Made by a program: the position numbers and the translations under genes. DNA of 64,000 nt from NCBI GenBank assembly GCA_000634735.1, contig JFLG01000001.1:124001-188000 (forward strand), given 5' to 3'. The notes under the pieces are model-generated. The model had not been told where the DNA came from. It saw only the letters and a list, made by a program, of their open reading frames with translations, and made no database searches. Position 1 is the stretch's first letter; every line of letters starts with the position of its first letter. Shown piece by piece: positions 9,030 to 18,454 of this stretch. This DNA is from Prochlorococcus sp. scB241_528N17 (lineage in GTDB: Bacteria > Cyanobacteriota > Cyanobacteriia > PCC-6307 > Cyanobiaceae).

Positions 9030-9482
9030 TTAATAAGTATATCTATCAAGTGTTTCATCAGAATAATCTTCATTAGTTTCTTCTAATTCTTTTTCTAATT
9101 TTTTTCTTTTATTTTCTCTATCTTTTTCTTCTTTTTCTTTTCTTTGTTTTTCTTTTTCTAAATCTCTTATTAGTTTCCTATTAGGATGAAGTTTATCTAG
9201 GTACTCAACACAATAGCTGAAGGTTTCTCTATCTCTAATAACTGATTCAGTAATTTGTGCTGCTGCTTGCTTAGGAGAAACTTTAAAAATTCCCCCTTTT
9301 TGCTTTTTAATATATGTATATGCTGCATCCCAACTACTTTCATGATCATTGCCTCCATCTCTCATCGTACAGAAAATTTCTGCTCCAAAGGATCCTGCAT
9401 TTACTCTTGGCGTAGTAAAGGTTAGAGGAGCGAAAATTCCCAACGCTAATGGTATTAGTTTTTTCTTCGTTAATCTTTGCAT
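9030..9482 (-). CDS. Exported cyanobacterial protein of unknown function with charged C-terminal helix
   Basis: The 150-residue protein has a signal peptide (basic start, IPLALGIFAPLTF, probable cleavage after VNA near residue 29). A compact domain follows, with GAEIFCTMRDGGNDHESSW, YIKKQKGG, SPKQAAAQI and FSYCVEYLDKL. Two cysteines could form a disulfide. From about residue 105 a long, highly charged K/E/R helix leads to an acidic end. I recall cyanobacterial domains of this type annotated only as a DUF (probably DUF6554). The role is unknown, and a periplasmic or lumenal location is inferred. Confidence 0.75.
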   Translation of the reverse strand: MQRLTKKKLIPLALGIFAPLTFTTPRVNAGSFGAEIFCTMRDGGNDHESSWDAAYTYIKKQKGGIFKVSPKQAAAQITESVIRDRETFSYCVEYLDKLHPNRKLIRDLEKEKQRKEKEEKDRENKRKKLEKELEETNEDYSDETLDRYTY

Positions 9483-9538
9483 TAGGCTTTTAACTTCTAT
9501 TTAAAAATATCTTTTATTGTGAATATGTCTATAGAAAT

Positions 9539-10051
9539 TTAAGATTTAATCACTCCAAATAAATTCAATAATTTTACAACTAAAGGGAGAATTAAGAGTA
9601 CAGTGATCAATCTGACGGCGTGCAAAGTTGCTACCGCAGGCCCCACTCCGTATTCAGAACCTACAAGACTCATTCCGCTAATTCCTCCTGGTGCAGCTCC
9701 TAGAATTGTTGTAATGATATCTATATTAAGTAATCTGCTTGTCCATAAACCAATTGCTAATCCAGTAATAACTAAAGTAAAAGTTATTAATATAGCTGGC
9801 CTCCATAAATTTTGAATATCAACTAATGAGTCTTTTGTTAATGATGTACCAATGACTGTTCCAATTCCGATCTCTAAAATTGTTCTTGTGCCAATTGGCC
9901 ACTCTGCAATGTCGACTTTGCCACTTATGCTAAGTATGCTTGCGCCTATTAAAGCACCTGCTAGAGGAGCTGCAGGAATGCCTGTTTTTAGAGCTAATGC
10001 TCCAAAAATACAACCTGCAAAAATATAATAGATTAGATTAAGGTTAGGCAT
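9539..10051 (-). CDS. AbrB-type integral membrane protein, single-repeat form
   Basis: About five hydrophobic segments fill the 170 residues. The internal sequence APGGISGMSLVGSEYG with the following VATLHAVRL matches the duplicated unit of the bacterial AbrB membrane family (TIGR03082-like; sometimes called ammonia monooxygenase-like). Full-length members have two such units and about 350 residues, whereas this protein has one. The transport substrate is unknown. The most likely start is the ATG complementary to 10049-10051; an in-frame TTG at 10060 would add three residues. It is not the AbrB transcription regulator. Confidence 0.8.
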   Translation of the reverse strand: MPNLNLIYYIFAGCIFGALALKTGIPAAPLAGALIGASILSISGKVDIAEWPIGTRTILEIGIGTVIGTSLTKDSLVDIQNLWRPAILITFTLVITGLAIGLWTSRLLNIDIITTILGAAPGGISGMSLVGSEYGVGPAVATLHAVRLITVLLILPLVVKLLNLFGVIKS

Positions 10052-10184
10052 AAATTTCAAGGATTTTTGAACATAATATTAGAAAAAATTATTTTTATTT
10101 AAGTTTATAGTCAAATAATATTTTTAGTTTCCTCTCGTAATGTCCCCTTTTGTTGGCATAATATAAACTAAAGCATGAATTTTT

Positions 10185-10382
10185 ATGTCTTCACAAGTTT
10201 CATACAAAGATAATAAAAACCGCATAAAGAAAAAATTATCTTTTTTTGAGGGTGGACACCAGCTCGAAAAATTAGAGTTTGCCCTTGCAATAGCTCAAAC
10301 AAATGGTGATGAAAAAAAATCAATCGTTCTTAGAAAAAAGATTGTTGAATTAGGTGGAAATGTTGAAGAGCCAGGCACTTAA
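10185..10382 (+). CDS. Small conserved-type hypothetical protein
   Basis: The 65-residue soluble protein has no membrane segment. It has a basic N-terminus and a helical, charged body (LEKLEFALAIAQTNGDEKKSIVLRKK) ending in GGNVEEPGT. I do not recognise a family. It has a clean ATG start and its stop lies two bases from the end of the convergent aminotransferase gene, a packing typical of real genes here. No function is claimed. Confidence 0.6.
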   Translation: MSSQVSYKDNKNRIKKKLSFFEGGHQLEKLEFALAIAQTNGDEKKSIVLRKKIVELGGNVEEPGT

Positions 10383-10383
10383 C

Positions 10384-11547
10384 TTAATTTCCCTCTAGAT
10401 ACCTTGATACCATAACTAACGCTTCACCAGCTTGTTGGGATGTAATTTTGCCGAGGTCAAGAAGTGTATTACTTATCGCAGAAACTACCGTAATAATATC
10501 TCTGTCATTAACATAACCTAAATGTCCGACTCTAAATATTTTCCCCTTTAGGTGATCTTGACCACCAGCAAGTAAGATATCGAAATTATTCTTTATTTTT
10601 TTTCTAAATTCTTCAGCATCTATTCCTTCGGTTTTTATTGCAGTAATAGAAGGACTTAAATATTTTTCATCAGCAAATAATTTTAGATTTAAAGCCTTTA
10701 CAGCATTACTCATCGCTAATTTATGTTTATTGTGTCTGAGGAAAATTTTATCTAAGCCTTCTTCTCTCATCATTTTTAAAGCTTCATCTAAAGCAAAAAC
10801 CAAATTAACTGCTGGAGTATATGGATTACTGTTACTTAAAAGACTTTTTCTGTAGGATTTCAAATTTAAATAAAATTTTGGTAAATTAGATTTTTCTGCA
10901 GCTTCCCATGCTTTCTGGCTCATTGCTATAAAACTAAGCCCTGGAGGTATCATATATCCCTTTTGTGATCCTGAAGCAACGATATCTAATTTCCATTCAT
11001 CTACTGGTACATTACAAGCTCCAAGACTTGTAACGCAGTCAACAATTGATAAAGCTGTCTTGTGCGAGCGAATATATGAACTAATAGTTTCTAGATCATT
11101 AATTACACCTGTGGAGGTTTCAGAATGAGTCAAAATAACCGCCTTTATTTCTTTTTGTTCATCTTTCTCTAATACCTTTTTGAATGCTTCTGGATCAAGC
11201 GGAGTTCCCCATTCGGAATCAATTTTTATTACTTCCAGTCCAAATTCTTTAGCAACTTTTACCCATCTTTCGCCAAATTTTCCATTTTCTCCACAAATTA
11301 CTTTATCTCCTTTACTTAAGGTATTTATTATTCCAGCTTCCATTGCTGCAGTTCCACTACCAGTAATTGTTAGGACATCATTTTGTGTTTGATGAAGCCA
11401 CTGTAAATTTTTAGTAGTACTTTCTACGAGATCTTGGAATTCTTTACTGCGATGGCCTATTGGATGCTTACTTAATGCTTGTAAAACTTTTTCCGGAACT
11501 GGTGTGGGTCCAGGAATCATCAATGATAATTTTTGTTGTATGGCCAC
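10384..11547 (-). CDS. Class V aminotransferase, serine/alanine--glyoxylate type
   Basis: This PLP enzyme is likely to transaminate glyoxylate to glycine (photorespiratory salvage) using serine or alanine. The 387 residues start at GTG (complement of 11545-11547) with the family hallmark MIPGPTPVPEKVLQALSKHPIGHRS. The cofactor region includes TGSGTAAMEAGI, the PLP-binding aspartate in SIVDCVTSLG and the Schiff-base lysine in SGSQKGYMIPPG. Some cyanobacterial homologues are labelled soluble hydrogenase small subunit, which is a historical misname. The exact amino donor cannot be read from sequence. Confidence 0.9.
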   Translation of the reverse strand: MAIQQKLSLMIPGPTPVPEKVLQALSKHPIGHRSKEFQDLVESTTKNLQWLHQTQNDVLTITGSGTAAMEAGIINTLSKGDKVICGENGKFGERWVKVAKEFGLEVIKIDSEWGTPLDPEAFKKVLEKDEQKEIKAVILTHSETSTGVINDLETISSYIRSHKTALSIVDCVTSLGACNVPVDEWKLDIVASGSQKGYMIPPGLSFIAMSQKAWEAAEKSNLPKFYLNLKSYRKSLLSNSNPYTPAVNLVFALDEALKMMREEGLDKIFLRHNKHKLAMSNAVKALNLKLFADEKYLSPSITAIKTEGIDAEEFRKKIKNNFDILLAGGQDHLKGKIFRVGHLGYVNDRDIITVVSAISNTLLDLGKITSQQAGEALVMVSRYLEGN

Positions 11548-11607
11548 TTTTTGTTAAATAGGTCATTCTTAGATTAGTTCTCATTATATATTTTTCAATT
11601 ACTTGAT

Positions 11608-12720
11608 TTGAAAAAAGGATTTTCTTTACCTTTGTGGGTTGCTGGAGCTGCTAGGTCAGCATTAAAAAAACTAGTAGGGTTGCCATTTGAGAATTATGTA
11701 CTATTAAAAATTCCGAATGAACAAAAAGAAATAAAAATTGAAATTCATTCTGTTGGCTTACTTAAACGTGACACGCAAGCATTAGGAATTTCTTTTGCAA
11801 AGTCTGGCTTAGATCTTGACATTACACAAAACTTAGAAATATGGGCAATAGCCTCTTTAGAAAAAATTTCTTCTAATAATTTTGTTCAAAAAAATCCAAT
11901 AAATATTATTGCAGGATCTGGTGTAGGTATCAACGAGAATACTTCAGCGATATGCATTTCTGATTTTGCTAGAGAAGTTTTATATGCAAATTTATTGGAT
12001 ATTATTCCGAACGGTTTTAATTTGAATTTAGAAATTGTTTTCCCAAATGGGAAGTTTTTAGCTGAAAGAACTAGTAATCAGTCATTTGGTATTGTTGATG
12101 GATTATCTATTATTGGAACTTCTGCAGAGACTTATTCGAGTGCTTCACCTGATCAATTAGAGGCAGCTAAAACAAAGCTAGCGAATTTGACTAAAAATGA
12201 TTTTAAAGGGAAAGTTATTTTTGTTATTGGTGAAAATGGTTTAAATTTGGCAGAAACTTGTAATGTTGAGTTGCCAATTATAAAAGTTGGAAATTGGATA
12301 GGACCTCTAATAGTGGATGCTGCAATTAAAAAAGTTAAAACTGTAATTCTTTTTGGTTATCACGGAAAATTAATTAAATTAGCAGGGGGTATTTTTCATA
12401 CACATAATCATTTAGCTGATGGAAGAATAGAGACCCTTGTTTATTTAGCCGTTAAAGAAAAAGTACCATCTGAAATAATAGTTGAATTATCTCAGTTAGA
12501 TAATCTTGAGAATGCTTTACTTTTCCTTGAAAGATTTAATAAATCTTTAGCTGATAAATTATTCAAGAGTTTATCAAATACGATCGAAGAGCGTTCTTTT
12601 ACTTATGTTAATAGGTATGTAAAAACTGATATGGAAATCGCATCAATCATTTTTGATAGAAAAAGGCAAATAAGGTGGGCTGGAAATAATGGCAATAATT
12701 ATATCTCTTATTTTCAATGA
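11608..12720 (+). CDS. cbiD: Cobalt-precorrin-5B C1-methyltransferase (CbiD)
   Basis: CbiD methylates C1 of cobalt-precorrin-5B in the anaerobic route to cobalamin, or pseudocobalamin in these cyanobacteria. The 370-residue protein starts at TTG 11608 and has the family start GFSLPLWVAGAARSALKKL. It also has the central GSGVGINENTSAI, the SAETYSSASPDQLEAAK segment, and the C-terminal GYHGKLIKLAGGIFHTHNHLADGR (within 12355-12430). The N-terminal region is a little divergent from enterobacterial CbiD. guaA begins 54 bases downstream on the same strand. Other cob genes are outside the window. Confidence 0.9.
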   Translation: MKKGFSLPLWVAGAARSALKKLVGLPFENYVLLKIPNEQKEIKIEIHSVGLLKRDTQALGISFAKSGLDLDITQNLEIWAIASLEKISSNNFVQKNPINIIAGSGVGINENTSAICISDFAREVLYANLLDIIPNGFNLNLEIVFPNGKFLAERTSNQSFGIVDGLSIIGTSAETYSSASPDQLEAAKTKLANLTKNDFKGKVIFVIGENGLNLAETCNVELPIIKVGNWIGPLIVDAAIKKVKTVILFGYHGKLIKLAGGIFHTHNHLADGRIETLVYLAVKEKVPSEIIVELSQLDNLENALLFLERFNKSLADKLFKSLSNTIEERSFTYVNRYVKTDMEIASIIFDRKRQIRWAGNNGNNYISYFQ

Positions 12721-12774
12721 GATTAATTTGTAATTCATTATGCTTTTGTAAATAAATTGAGTTAACTTTTATAC

Positions 12775-14361
12775 ATGAGTCAAACATCTTTAAAAAAAGA
12801 ACGAGATCCTTCAATATTAATATTGGATTTCGGATCTCAATATTCTGAATTGATTGCAAGAAGAATTAGAGAAACTAATGTTTTTTCTCTTGTAGTAAGT
12901 AATCACATTTCAATTGAAGAAATTAAAAATATTAATCCAAAAGGGATCATTTTGAGTGGAGGCCCAAACTCTGTATATGAACAAAATGCTCCTAATTGTG
13001 ATGAAAAAATTTTTAACTTAGGAATCCCTGTTCTTGGCATATGCTACGGAATGCAATTAATGGTTAAAGAACTTGGAGGCTCCGTTATTTCAGCTACCAA
13101 AAAAGCTGAATATGGTAGAGCACCAATAAATATAGATCAAGAATCTGACCTCCTTAATGATGTAAAAGATAAATCAATTATGTGGATGAGTCATGGAGAT
13201 TCTATTAATAGTTTGCCTGATGGATTTAATAAAATTGCTCATACCGAAAACACATTTCATGCAGCAATTTCAAATGATGCAAAGAAATTATTTGGCGTAC
13301 AATTTCATCCTGAAGTTATTCATTCAGAATTTGGGATGAAGGTAATTAAAAATTTTGTTTATAAAATTTCTTGTTGTGCGGCTGATTGGACAACCGAAAC
13401 CTATATAGAGGAAACTATTCCCAGGATAAGAGAGCAAGTTGGCAATAAAAAAGTTTTACTTGCCTTGTCTGGAGGAGTTGATTCCTCAACTCTTGCTTTT
13501 CTTCTCAATAAAGCAATTGGAAATCAGCTTACATGTATGTTTATAGATCAAGGTTTCATGAGAAAAGGTGAACCAGAATTTTTAATGAATTTTTTTGATA
13601 AGAAATTTCACATAAAAGTTGAATATATTAATGCAAGGGAAAGGTTTATTGCCAAATTAAAAGGGATTACTGATCCAGAACAAAAAAGGAAAATTATAGG
13701 TGAAGAATTTATTAGAGTATTTGAGGAGGAAAGCAATAGATTGGGACCTTTTCAGTATTTAGCTCAAGGTACTCTTTATCCTGATGTTATTGAAAGTGCT
13801 GGTACTAATATTGATCCAAAGACTGGGGAGAGAATAGCTGTAAAGATAAAGAGTCATCATAACGTGGGTGGATTGCCAAAAGATTTACAATTTAAATTAG
13901 TTGAGCCATTAAGAAAACTTTTTAAGGATGAAGTCCGAAAAGTTGGAGCTGCTTTAGGTTTGCCTGATGAAATTATAAAAAGGCATCCATTCCCAGGCCC
14001 TGGACTAGCTATAAGAATTTTGGGAGAGGTAAATAATGAAAAACTTGATTGTTTAAGAGATGCAGATTGGATAGTAAGAGACGAAATTAAAAAAGCAGGT
14101 CTTTACAATGATATTTGGCAAGCTTTTGCAGTATTGCTACCTGTAAAAACAGTAGGTGTTATGGGTGATAAGAGGACTTATGCGTGGCCAATAGTTTTAC
14201 GTTGTGTATCCAGTGAGGATGGTATGACAGCGGATTGGTCAAAAATCCCTTTTCAGATTTTGGAGAGGATTGCAAATAGAATCGTAAACGAAGTAAGCTC
14301 AGTTAATAGAGTTGTTTATGATATTACTAGCAAACCTCCTGGAACTATAGAGTGGGAGTAG
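12775..14361 (+). CDS. guaA: GMP synthase, glutamine-hydrolysing (GuaA)
   Basis: It converts XMP to GMP with ATP and glutamine in purine synthesis. The 528 residues contain a class I amidotransferase domain with the nucleophile cysteine in GICYGMQ (about residue 87) and the histidine-glutamate of FGVQFHPEV. The ATP-pyrophosphatase P-loop is [12 protein letters not shown] near residue 230. The dimerisation domain has [12 protein letters not shown] and ends KPPGTIEWE, the standard C-terminus. All catalytic motifs are intact. It is the second gene of a probable plus-strand run after cbiD. Confidence 0.97.
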   Translation: MSQTSLKKERDPSILILDFGSQYSELIARRIRETNVFSLVVSNHISIEEIKNINPKGIILSGGPNSVYEQNAPNCDEKIFNLGIPVLGICYGMQLMVKELGGSVISATKKAEYGRAPINIDQESDLLNDVKDKSIMWMSHGDSINSLPDGFNKIAHTENTFHAAISNDAKKLFGVQFHPEVIHSEFGMKVIKNFVYKISCCAADWTTETYIEETIPRIREQVGNKKVLLALSGGVDSSTLAFLLNKAIGNQLTCMFIDQGFMRKGEPEFLMNFFDKKFHIKVEYINARERFIAKLKGITDPEQKRKIIGEEFIRVFEEESNRLGPFQYLAQGTLYPDVIESAGTNIDPKTGERIAVKIKSHHNVGGLPKDLQFKLVEPLRKLFKDEVRKVGAALGLPDEIIKRHPFPGPGLAIRILGEVNNEKLDCLRDADWIVRDEIKKAGLYNDIWQAFAVLLPVKTVGVMGDKRTYAWPIVLRCVSSEDGMTADWSKIPFQILERIANRIVNEVSSVNRVVYDITSKPPGTIEWE

Positions 14362-14432
14362 ATCTTCAAATTTTTAAAAAATTAAAGGTTTTTTACTTAA
14401 ACAAGAAATTTTTAAATGAGATTTAAAACGTA

Positions 14433-15146
14433 ATGTCCGATATTATTAAATTAAGTCGATCTACAGTTGAAAAATATATTAGTTGTCCAAGATGTTGTGT
14501 ACTGGATAAAAAATATCAAATAAAACCGCCATCATTACCATTCACTCTAAATATCGCTGTAGATAATTTGTGTAAAAATGAATTTGATTATTACAGAAAA
14601 ATTCAGAAGCCGCATCCTCTATTTATTGAATATGGTATTGATGCTATTCCTTTTAAACACAAAGATATAGAACGTTGGAGAAGTAATTTTCAAGGGATAA
14701 GATATAAGTCAATTGAACATAACTATGATTTTGGTGGAGCTGTGGATGATATTTGGCAGAAAAAAAATGGTGAACTTATTATCGTTGATGTAAAAGCAAC
14801 ATCTAGAAATAATTTTGATTGGTCTGAGACGTTTGATAAATACGATTATGCAAAAGCTTATAAGAGACAATTAGAAATGTATCAGTGGTTATTTAAAAAA
14901 AACGGTTTTCAAGTGGCTAAAGAAGCTTATCTTTTATATTTCAATGGAAAGAAAAACGAAGAGTTATTTAATAACCAATTAAATTTTGACGTACATCTAA
15001 TTAAATTAGATTGTTCTACTTCATGGGTAGAAAATAAGATAATTGATACGGTTAATTTATTACGTTCGGATAATTTCCCCAAACCTTCATTAAAGTGTGA
15101 ATACTGTAATTATTTAAAGAAGCGTTGGCAGTTATCGATAACTTAA
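14433..15146 (+). CDS. PD-(D/E)XK nuclease family protein resembling Cas4/RecB exonuclease
   Basis: The 237-residue protein shows a likely PD-(D/E)XK core. GGAVDDIW provides the first acidic residue, ELIIVDVKAT the D-x-K motif, and KRQLEMYQWLF the downstream QxxxY motif used by RecB- and Cas4-type exonucleases. Cysteines occur as CPRCC near residue 18 and CEYC near residue 225. This N- and C-terminal placement resembles the Fe-S-binding cysteines of Cas4/AddB-type nucleases. No CRISPR array or cas gene is present in the window, so a housekeeping DNA-repair role is more plausible. The four-cysteine cluster is an inference. Confidence 0.7.
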   Translation: MSDIIKLSRSTVEKYISCPRCCVLDKKYQIKPPSLPFTLNIAVDNLCKNEFDYYRKIQKPHPLFIEYGIDAIPFKHKDIERWRSNFQGIRYKSIEHNYDFGGAVDDIWQKKNGELIIVDVKATSRNNFDWSETFDKYDYAKAYKRQLEMYQWLFKKNGFQVAKEAYLLYFNGKKNEELFNNQLNFDVHLIKLDCSTSWVENKIIDTVNLLRSDNFPKPSLKCEYCNYLKKRWQLSIT

Positions 15147-15226
15147 TATTCATAGGATAATTTTTCATATTTCTGGAAAAATAGTGAATAAAAGATAATC
15201 TTTAATTAGATTAATAATTTAGACTT

Positions 15227-15835
15227 TTGATAAATTCGAAAAATTCTGAAAGAAAGATAACTAATCATCTGCAACAAGATGTAGTCAAAGTATCTGGCAA
15301 AACAATTTTTATTAATCCTTTTTTATATTGGCGAAGATTTGACGAAAATACTAATAGATGGCTTAGAGAACCTGGTCAAATGTCAGAGGATCAGATTTCA
15401 CCAAACAGGAATCGTTTTTATCCAGAAATAGAGTGGGCTGATTTGAGTCATGAGCAAAAGCTCATAAAAGATGCAACTGTTGAGATGTTTTTAAAAACTC
15501 TTGAATTGATAAGTACATTTCATCCTTATCTTAGTTCTGGACAATTATTAGAAGTGGAGAGGAAAATGGCGATTACAAAAAAAACTCCTTTCGAAAAATG
15601 GGTAACAAAATCTTTCGCCAAAAAAACAAGATTATTAGAAAATGAAAAAAGAAAATTTCAAAGAGAAAGATTTTTTAATAGCTGGAGAGAATGGTTCAGT
15701 CTTACAAATACTCAACAAGCAATTTTGCCTTTAATAGTCACGATATTTATTTCTTCGTTTGTTGGGTGGACTTTAGGGATATCAAAGAATAGTTGTAATC
15801 CTTATTTTGAACAAAATATAAATAAATTAAATTAA
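15227..15835 (+). CDS. Unknown protein with C-terminal membrane anchor
   Basis: I do not recognise a family. The 202-residue product starts at TTG 15227. It has a soluble N-terminal domain with aromatic-rich INPFLYWRRFDENTNRW, a helical basic middle (KKTRLLENEKRKFQRERFF) and one membrane segment, ILPLIVTIFISSFVGWTLG (about 167-185), followed by a short tail. A tail-anchored topology with the N-terminus in the cytoplasm is likely. It lies between the nuclease-like gene and the PBP2 gene on the same strand, 80 bases after the former. Confidence 0.65.
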   Translation: MINSKNSERKITNHLQQDVVKVSGKTIFINPFLYWRRFDENTNRWLREPGQMSEDQISPNRNRFYPEIEWADLSHEQKLIKDATVEMFLKTLELISTFHPYLSSGQLLEVERKMAITKKTPFEKWVTKSFAKKTRLLENEKRKFQRERFFNSWREWFSLTNTQQAILPLIVTIFISSFVGWTLGISKNSCNPYFEQNINKLN

Positions 15836-15943
15836 TTTGTTTTTGATATTTTTTAAGTATCTAAGTAAAAATAATTTTGAAAAAATAAATTTATTATTTA
15901 GAATTCCATTAATTGAAATAATTGCTTAAAAAGTATAAGTTTT

Positions 15944-16087
15944 ATGAGTGAAAATTTAAATTCCAATAATCTTGAAAATGACGCGTTCGATCTGAACAAT
16001 GAAGATAGTGATTTTCAAGATTTAATCAATAGACTTAAAGAGATAAAATCAACCATTGCTTTATTGGAAAAAACAATTTTTAAATAA
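15944..16087 (+). CDS. Small acidic protein upstream of PBP2
   Basis: A 47-codon frame starts at ATG 15944. It encodes an asparagine/aspartate-rich N-terminal half (NNLENDAFDLNNEDSDF) and a basic amphipathic helix (INRLKEIKSTIALLEKTI), then stops at TAA 16085-16087. The helix pattern suggests a coiled-coil peptide. It ends ten bases before the probable TTG start of the PBP2 gene and overlaps only the doubtful longer start. No family is recognised; its position suggests co-transcription with PBP2. Confidence 0.5.
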   Translation: MSENLNSNNLENDAFDLNNEDSDFQDLINRLKEIKSTIALLEKTIFK

Positions 16088-16097
16088 ATTTATATTT

Positions 16098-17888
16098 TTG
16101 ATAAAAACAAGTCCTAATAAAAAACTTATTGCATTAAAAAGACAACCACTAGTCTTACTTATTTTTTCTTCTGTTTCCTTTTTATTGATTCTATTTAGGT
16201 TAATTTTTTTACAACTTTTAAATTATGAATCTTTTAAGAAAATGTCAGATGAGAATAGGATCAGACTTATTGCTTCGCAGCCAATACGTGGAAGAATACT
16301 AGATAAAAATGGTAATGTTCTAGCAAATAGTAGAGTGAAATATTCTTTAATAATAAAGCCTCAATATGTTAAAAAAAGCAATTGGGAACAACATAAATCA
16401 AGTATTTCTAATTTGTTAAATATTGATAGTAATGTAATTCAAAAAAAATACTCTGATGGTCTAAAAAATCAGAAACTCTCAGTCACTATTCGTGATGATT
16501 TAAATGTAGATCAATTAATTAAATTTAAGGAGAATGAAGGTAATTTAACTAGTTTTGAAATAGCTACCAATTTAATTAGAAATTATCCTTATAAATCTCT
16601 TGCTGCCCATGTAATTGGTTATACTCAGCCAGTTACTGAATTAGAATATAAATTTTTATCTAAGAAGGGTTATAAATTAAATGACTTAATCGGTAGGACG
16701 GGAATTGAATATGTTTACGAAGATTTTATAAGAGGTGCATGGGGCGGAGAAATGGTTGAAGTAAATTCATTAGGAAAATTTCAAAGATCATTGGGTATAA
16801 AACCTTCAGTACAAGGTAATGATATTCAACTAACAATCGATCTTAATCTCCAGTTAGTTGCTGAGGAGGTTCTTAAAGATAAAAAAGCTGGAGCCATAAT
16901 AGTAATGGATCCAAGAGATGGTGCAATAAGAGCAATGGCAAGTAAACCTACATTCGATTTAAATTTTTTCTCAAAGGATTTTAAACCTGAGAAAGAATAT
17001 AATACACTTTTTAATTCTCCTGAAAAACCTTTATTTAATAGAGCACTAAATGCTTACGATCCAGGAAGCGTTTGGAAAATTGTAACGGCTTTAGCTGGCT
17101 TGGAAAGTGGAAAATTTCCTAGAGAAACAATGTTAGATACGAAACCCTGTATCACTTATGGAAGCCAATGTTTCAGGGAACACAATGATTTAGGTTTTGG
17201 AGTAATAGGTTATGAAGATGCTTTAAGAGTTTCGAGTAATACATTTTTTTATCAAGTCGGATATGGTGCAGGAGTTGATGAAATTCATAAGGTTTCTAGA
17301 AAACTTGGTTTTAATTCTTTATCCGGAATTGAAATTTCTGAACAAGAAAATAAAGGATTAGTAGCAAGTAGTGAGTGGGCTAAAAAAGGCAGAGGATGGG
17401 GGCAACCAGGAAGAACCCCATGGGTCCCAGAAGATATTGCGAGTATGTCTATTGGACAATTTGTTGTTCAAGTTACTCCTATTCAAATAGCTAGAGCTTA
17501 TGCTGCTATTGCAAATGGAGGTTATTTAGTTACTCCATATTTGACTAAAAAAGATGAAGAAAGTCTTTTAGATAAAAAACGTATTCCAATTGATATTGAC
17601 CCACAAAATATTCAATTGATAAAAAGTGGTCTCCGGAAAGTAGTAGAGTCTGGCACAGGAGTATCAATTAATTATGGAGTTTCAAATTTACCTCCAGTGT
17701 CAGGTAAAACAGGAACTGCTGAAGATGGCGAAGGTGGCTCAGATCATGCATGGTTCGTTTGCTTTACACCCTCTGAAAATAGCGAATTACTTGTAGTTGC
17801 TTTTGCACAGAATACTCCTGGCGGTGGATCTGTTCACGCCCTGCCAATGGCAAGAGAACTTTTAAAAGTTTGGAATGAGAAAAAATGA
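16098..17888 (+). CDS. mrdA: Penicillin-binding protein 2, peptidoglycan D,D-transpeptidase
   Basis: It cross-links peptidoglycan during lateral wall growth, anchored in the inner membrane with a periplasmic catalytic domain. The protein has one N-terminal membrane segment (LVLLIFSSVSFLLILFRLIF), a dimerisation domain with the RGRILDKNGNVLANS box, and a transpeptidase domain. The catalytic SxxK is in DPGSVWKIV, the SxN in VSSNTFF and the KTG in SGKTGTAE. The frame is open from TTG 16056, but that start would overlap the small upstream gene. TTG 16098, giving 596 residues, is the more probable start. The catalytic set is complete, so it should be active and beta-lactam sensitive. Confidence 0.92.
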   Translation: MIKTSPNKKLIALKRQPLVLLIFSSVSFLLILFRLIFLQLLNYESFKKMSDENRIRLIASQPIRGRILDKNGNVLANSRVKYSLIIKPQYVKKSNWEQHKSSISNLLNIDSNVIQKKYSDGLKNQKLSVTIRDDLNVDQLIKFKENEGNLTSFEIATNLIRNYPYKSLAAHVIGYTQPVTELEYKFLSKKGYKLNDLIGRTGIEYVYEDFIRGAWGGEMVEVNSLGKFQRSLGIKPSVQGNDIQLTIDLNLQLVAEEVLKDKKAGAIIVMDPRDGAIRAMASKPTFDLNFFSKDFKPEKEYNTLFNSPEKPLFNRALNAYDPGSVWKIVTALAGLESGKFPRETMLDTKPCITYGSQCFREHNDLGFGVIGYEDALRVSSNTFFYQVGYGAGVDEIHKVSRKLGFNSLSGIEISEQENKGLVASSEWAKKGRGWGQPGRTPWVPEDIASMSIGQFVVQVTPIQIARAYAAIANGGYLVTPYLTKKDEESLLDKKRIPIDIDPQNIQLIKSGLRKVVESGTGVSINYGVSNLPPVSGKTGTAEDGEGGSDHAWFVCFTPSENSELLVVAFAQNTPGGGSVHALPMARELLKVWNEKK

Positions 17889-17912
17889 GATTAATTTTTA
17901 GCTATTAAAAGT

Positions 17913-18437
17913 TTATGTTTTTAATTTTTTCATTTGTAAAAGTCTTTGAATAATATCTTCAATAGTTTTTGTATCTATAGGTTTACTATATGATGACAAA
18001 AGTTGTCTTCCTAATACTTGACTTCCTAAATGCACTAATTGAATTCGTAATGAGGTCAGTAGTTCTAACCCTATGCCACCAGAAAATGTTGCAATTGCAA
18101 TAGGTTGACCATTAAATAAATTCCTAAAGTCATCTCCCGAAATAGATAGCCATGCTATGAAGTTGGAGAGAATGGGGGGTATAGATCCATTATATTCAGG
18201 CGCACAAATCACCCACCTTTCAATCTCGAAAAGCTTTTTTTTTAATTCTTTTATTTCATTTGGAATATTTTCTTTGCTGTGAATTCTTGGATTAAATAAT
18301 GGAATATCAAGAGTAGTAAGATCTAAAATTTCAGAACTTATTTTCAGTTCATTACTTTGTTCAAGAAATTTTTCAGAAAGTTCTAGATTTTTACCACAAC
18401 TAGCCGTAATGATTATTAGATCTTTTGTTTCAGTCAT
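17913..18437 (-). CDS. NAD(P)H-dependent FMN reductase family protein
   Basis: The 174-residue flavodoxin-like protein has the family hallmark APEYNGSIPPILSNFIAW (about 89-106) and the later GGIGLELLTSLR segment that contacts the flavin. Such enzymes reduce FMN or quinones with NAD(P)H. It follows the flv1 gene by 17 bases on the minus strand, so the three redox genes flv3-flv1-FMN reductase probably form one transcript. A role in supplying electrons or flavin for the flavodiiron proteins is suggested by position only. Confidence 0.85.
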   Translation of the reverse strand: MTETKDLIIITASCGKNLELSEKFLEQSNELKISSEILDLTTLDIPLFNPRIHSKENIPNEIKELKKKLFEIERWVICAPEYNGSIPPILSNFIAWLSISGDDFRNLFNGQPIAIATFSGGIGLELLTSLRIQLVHLGSQVLGRQLLSSYSKPIDTKTIEDIIQRLLQMKKLKT

Positions 18438-18454
18438 AAATTAGGTAAATAAAT

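Noticed and set aside
14433-15146. CRISPR-Cas system around the Cas4-like protein
   Set aside because: No repeat-spacer array and no other cas gene anywhere in the window.
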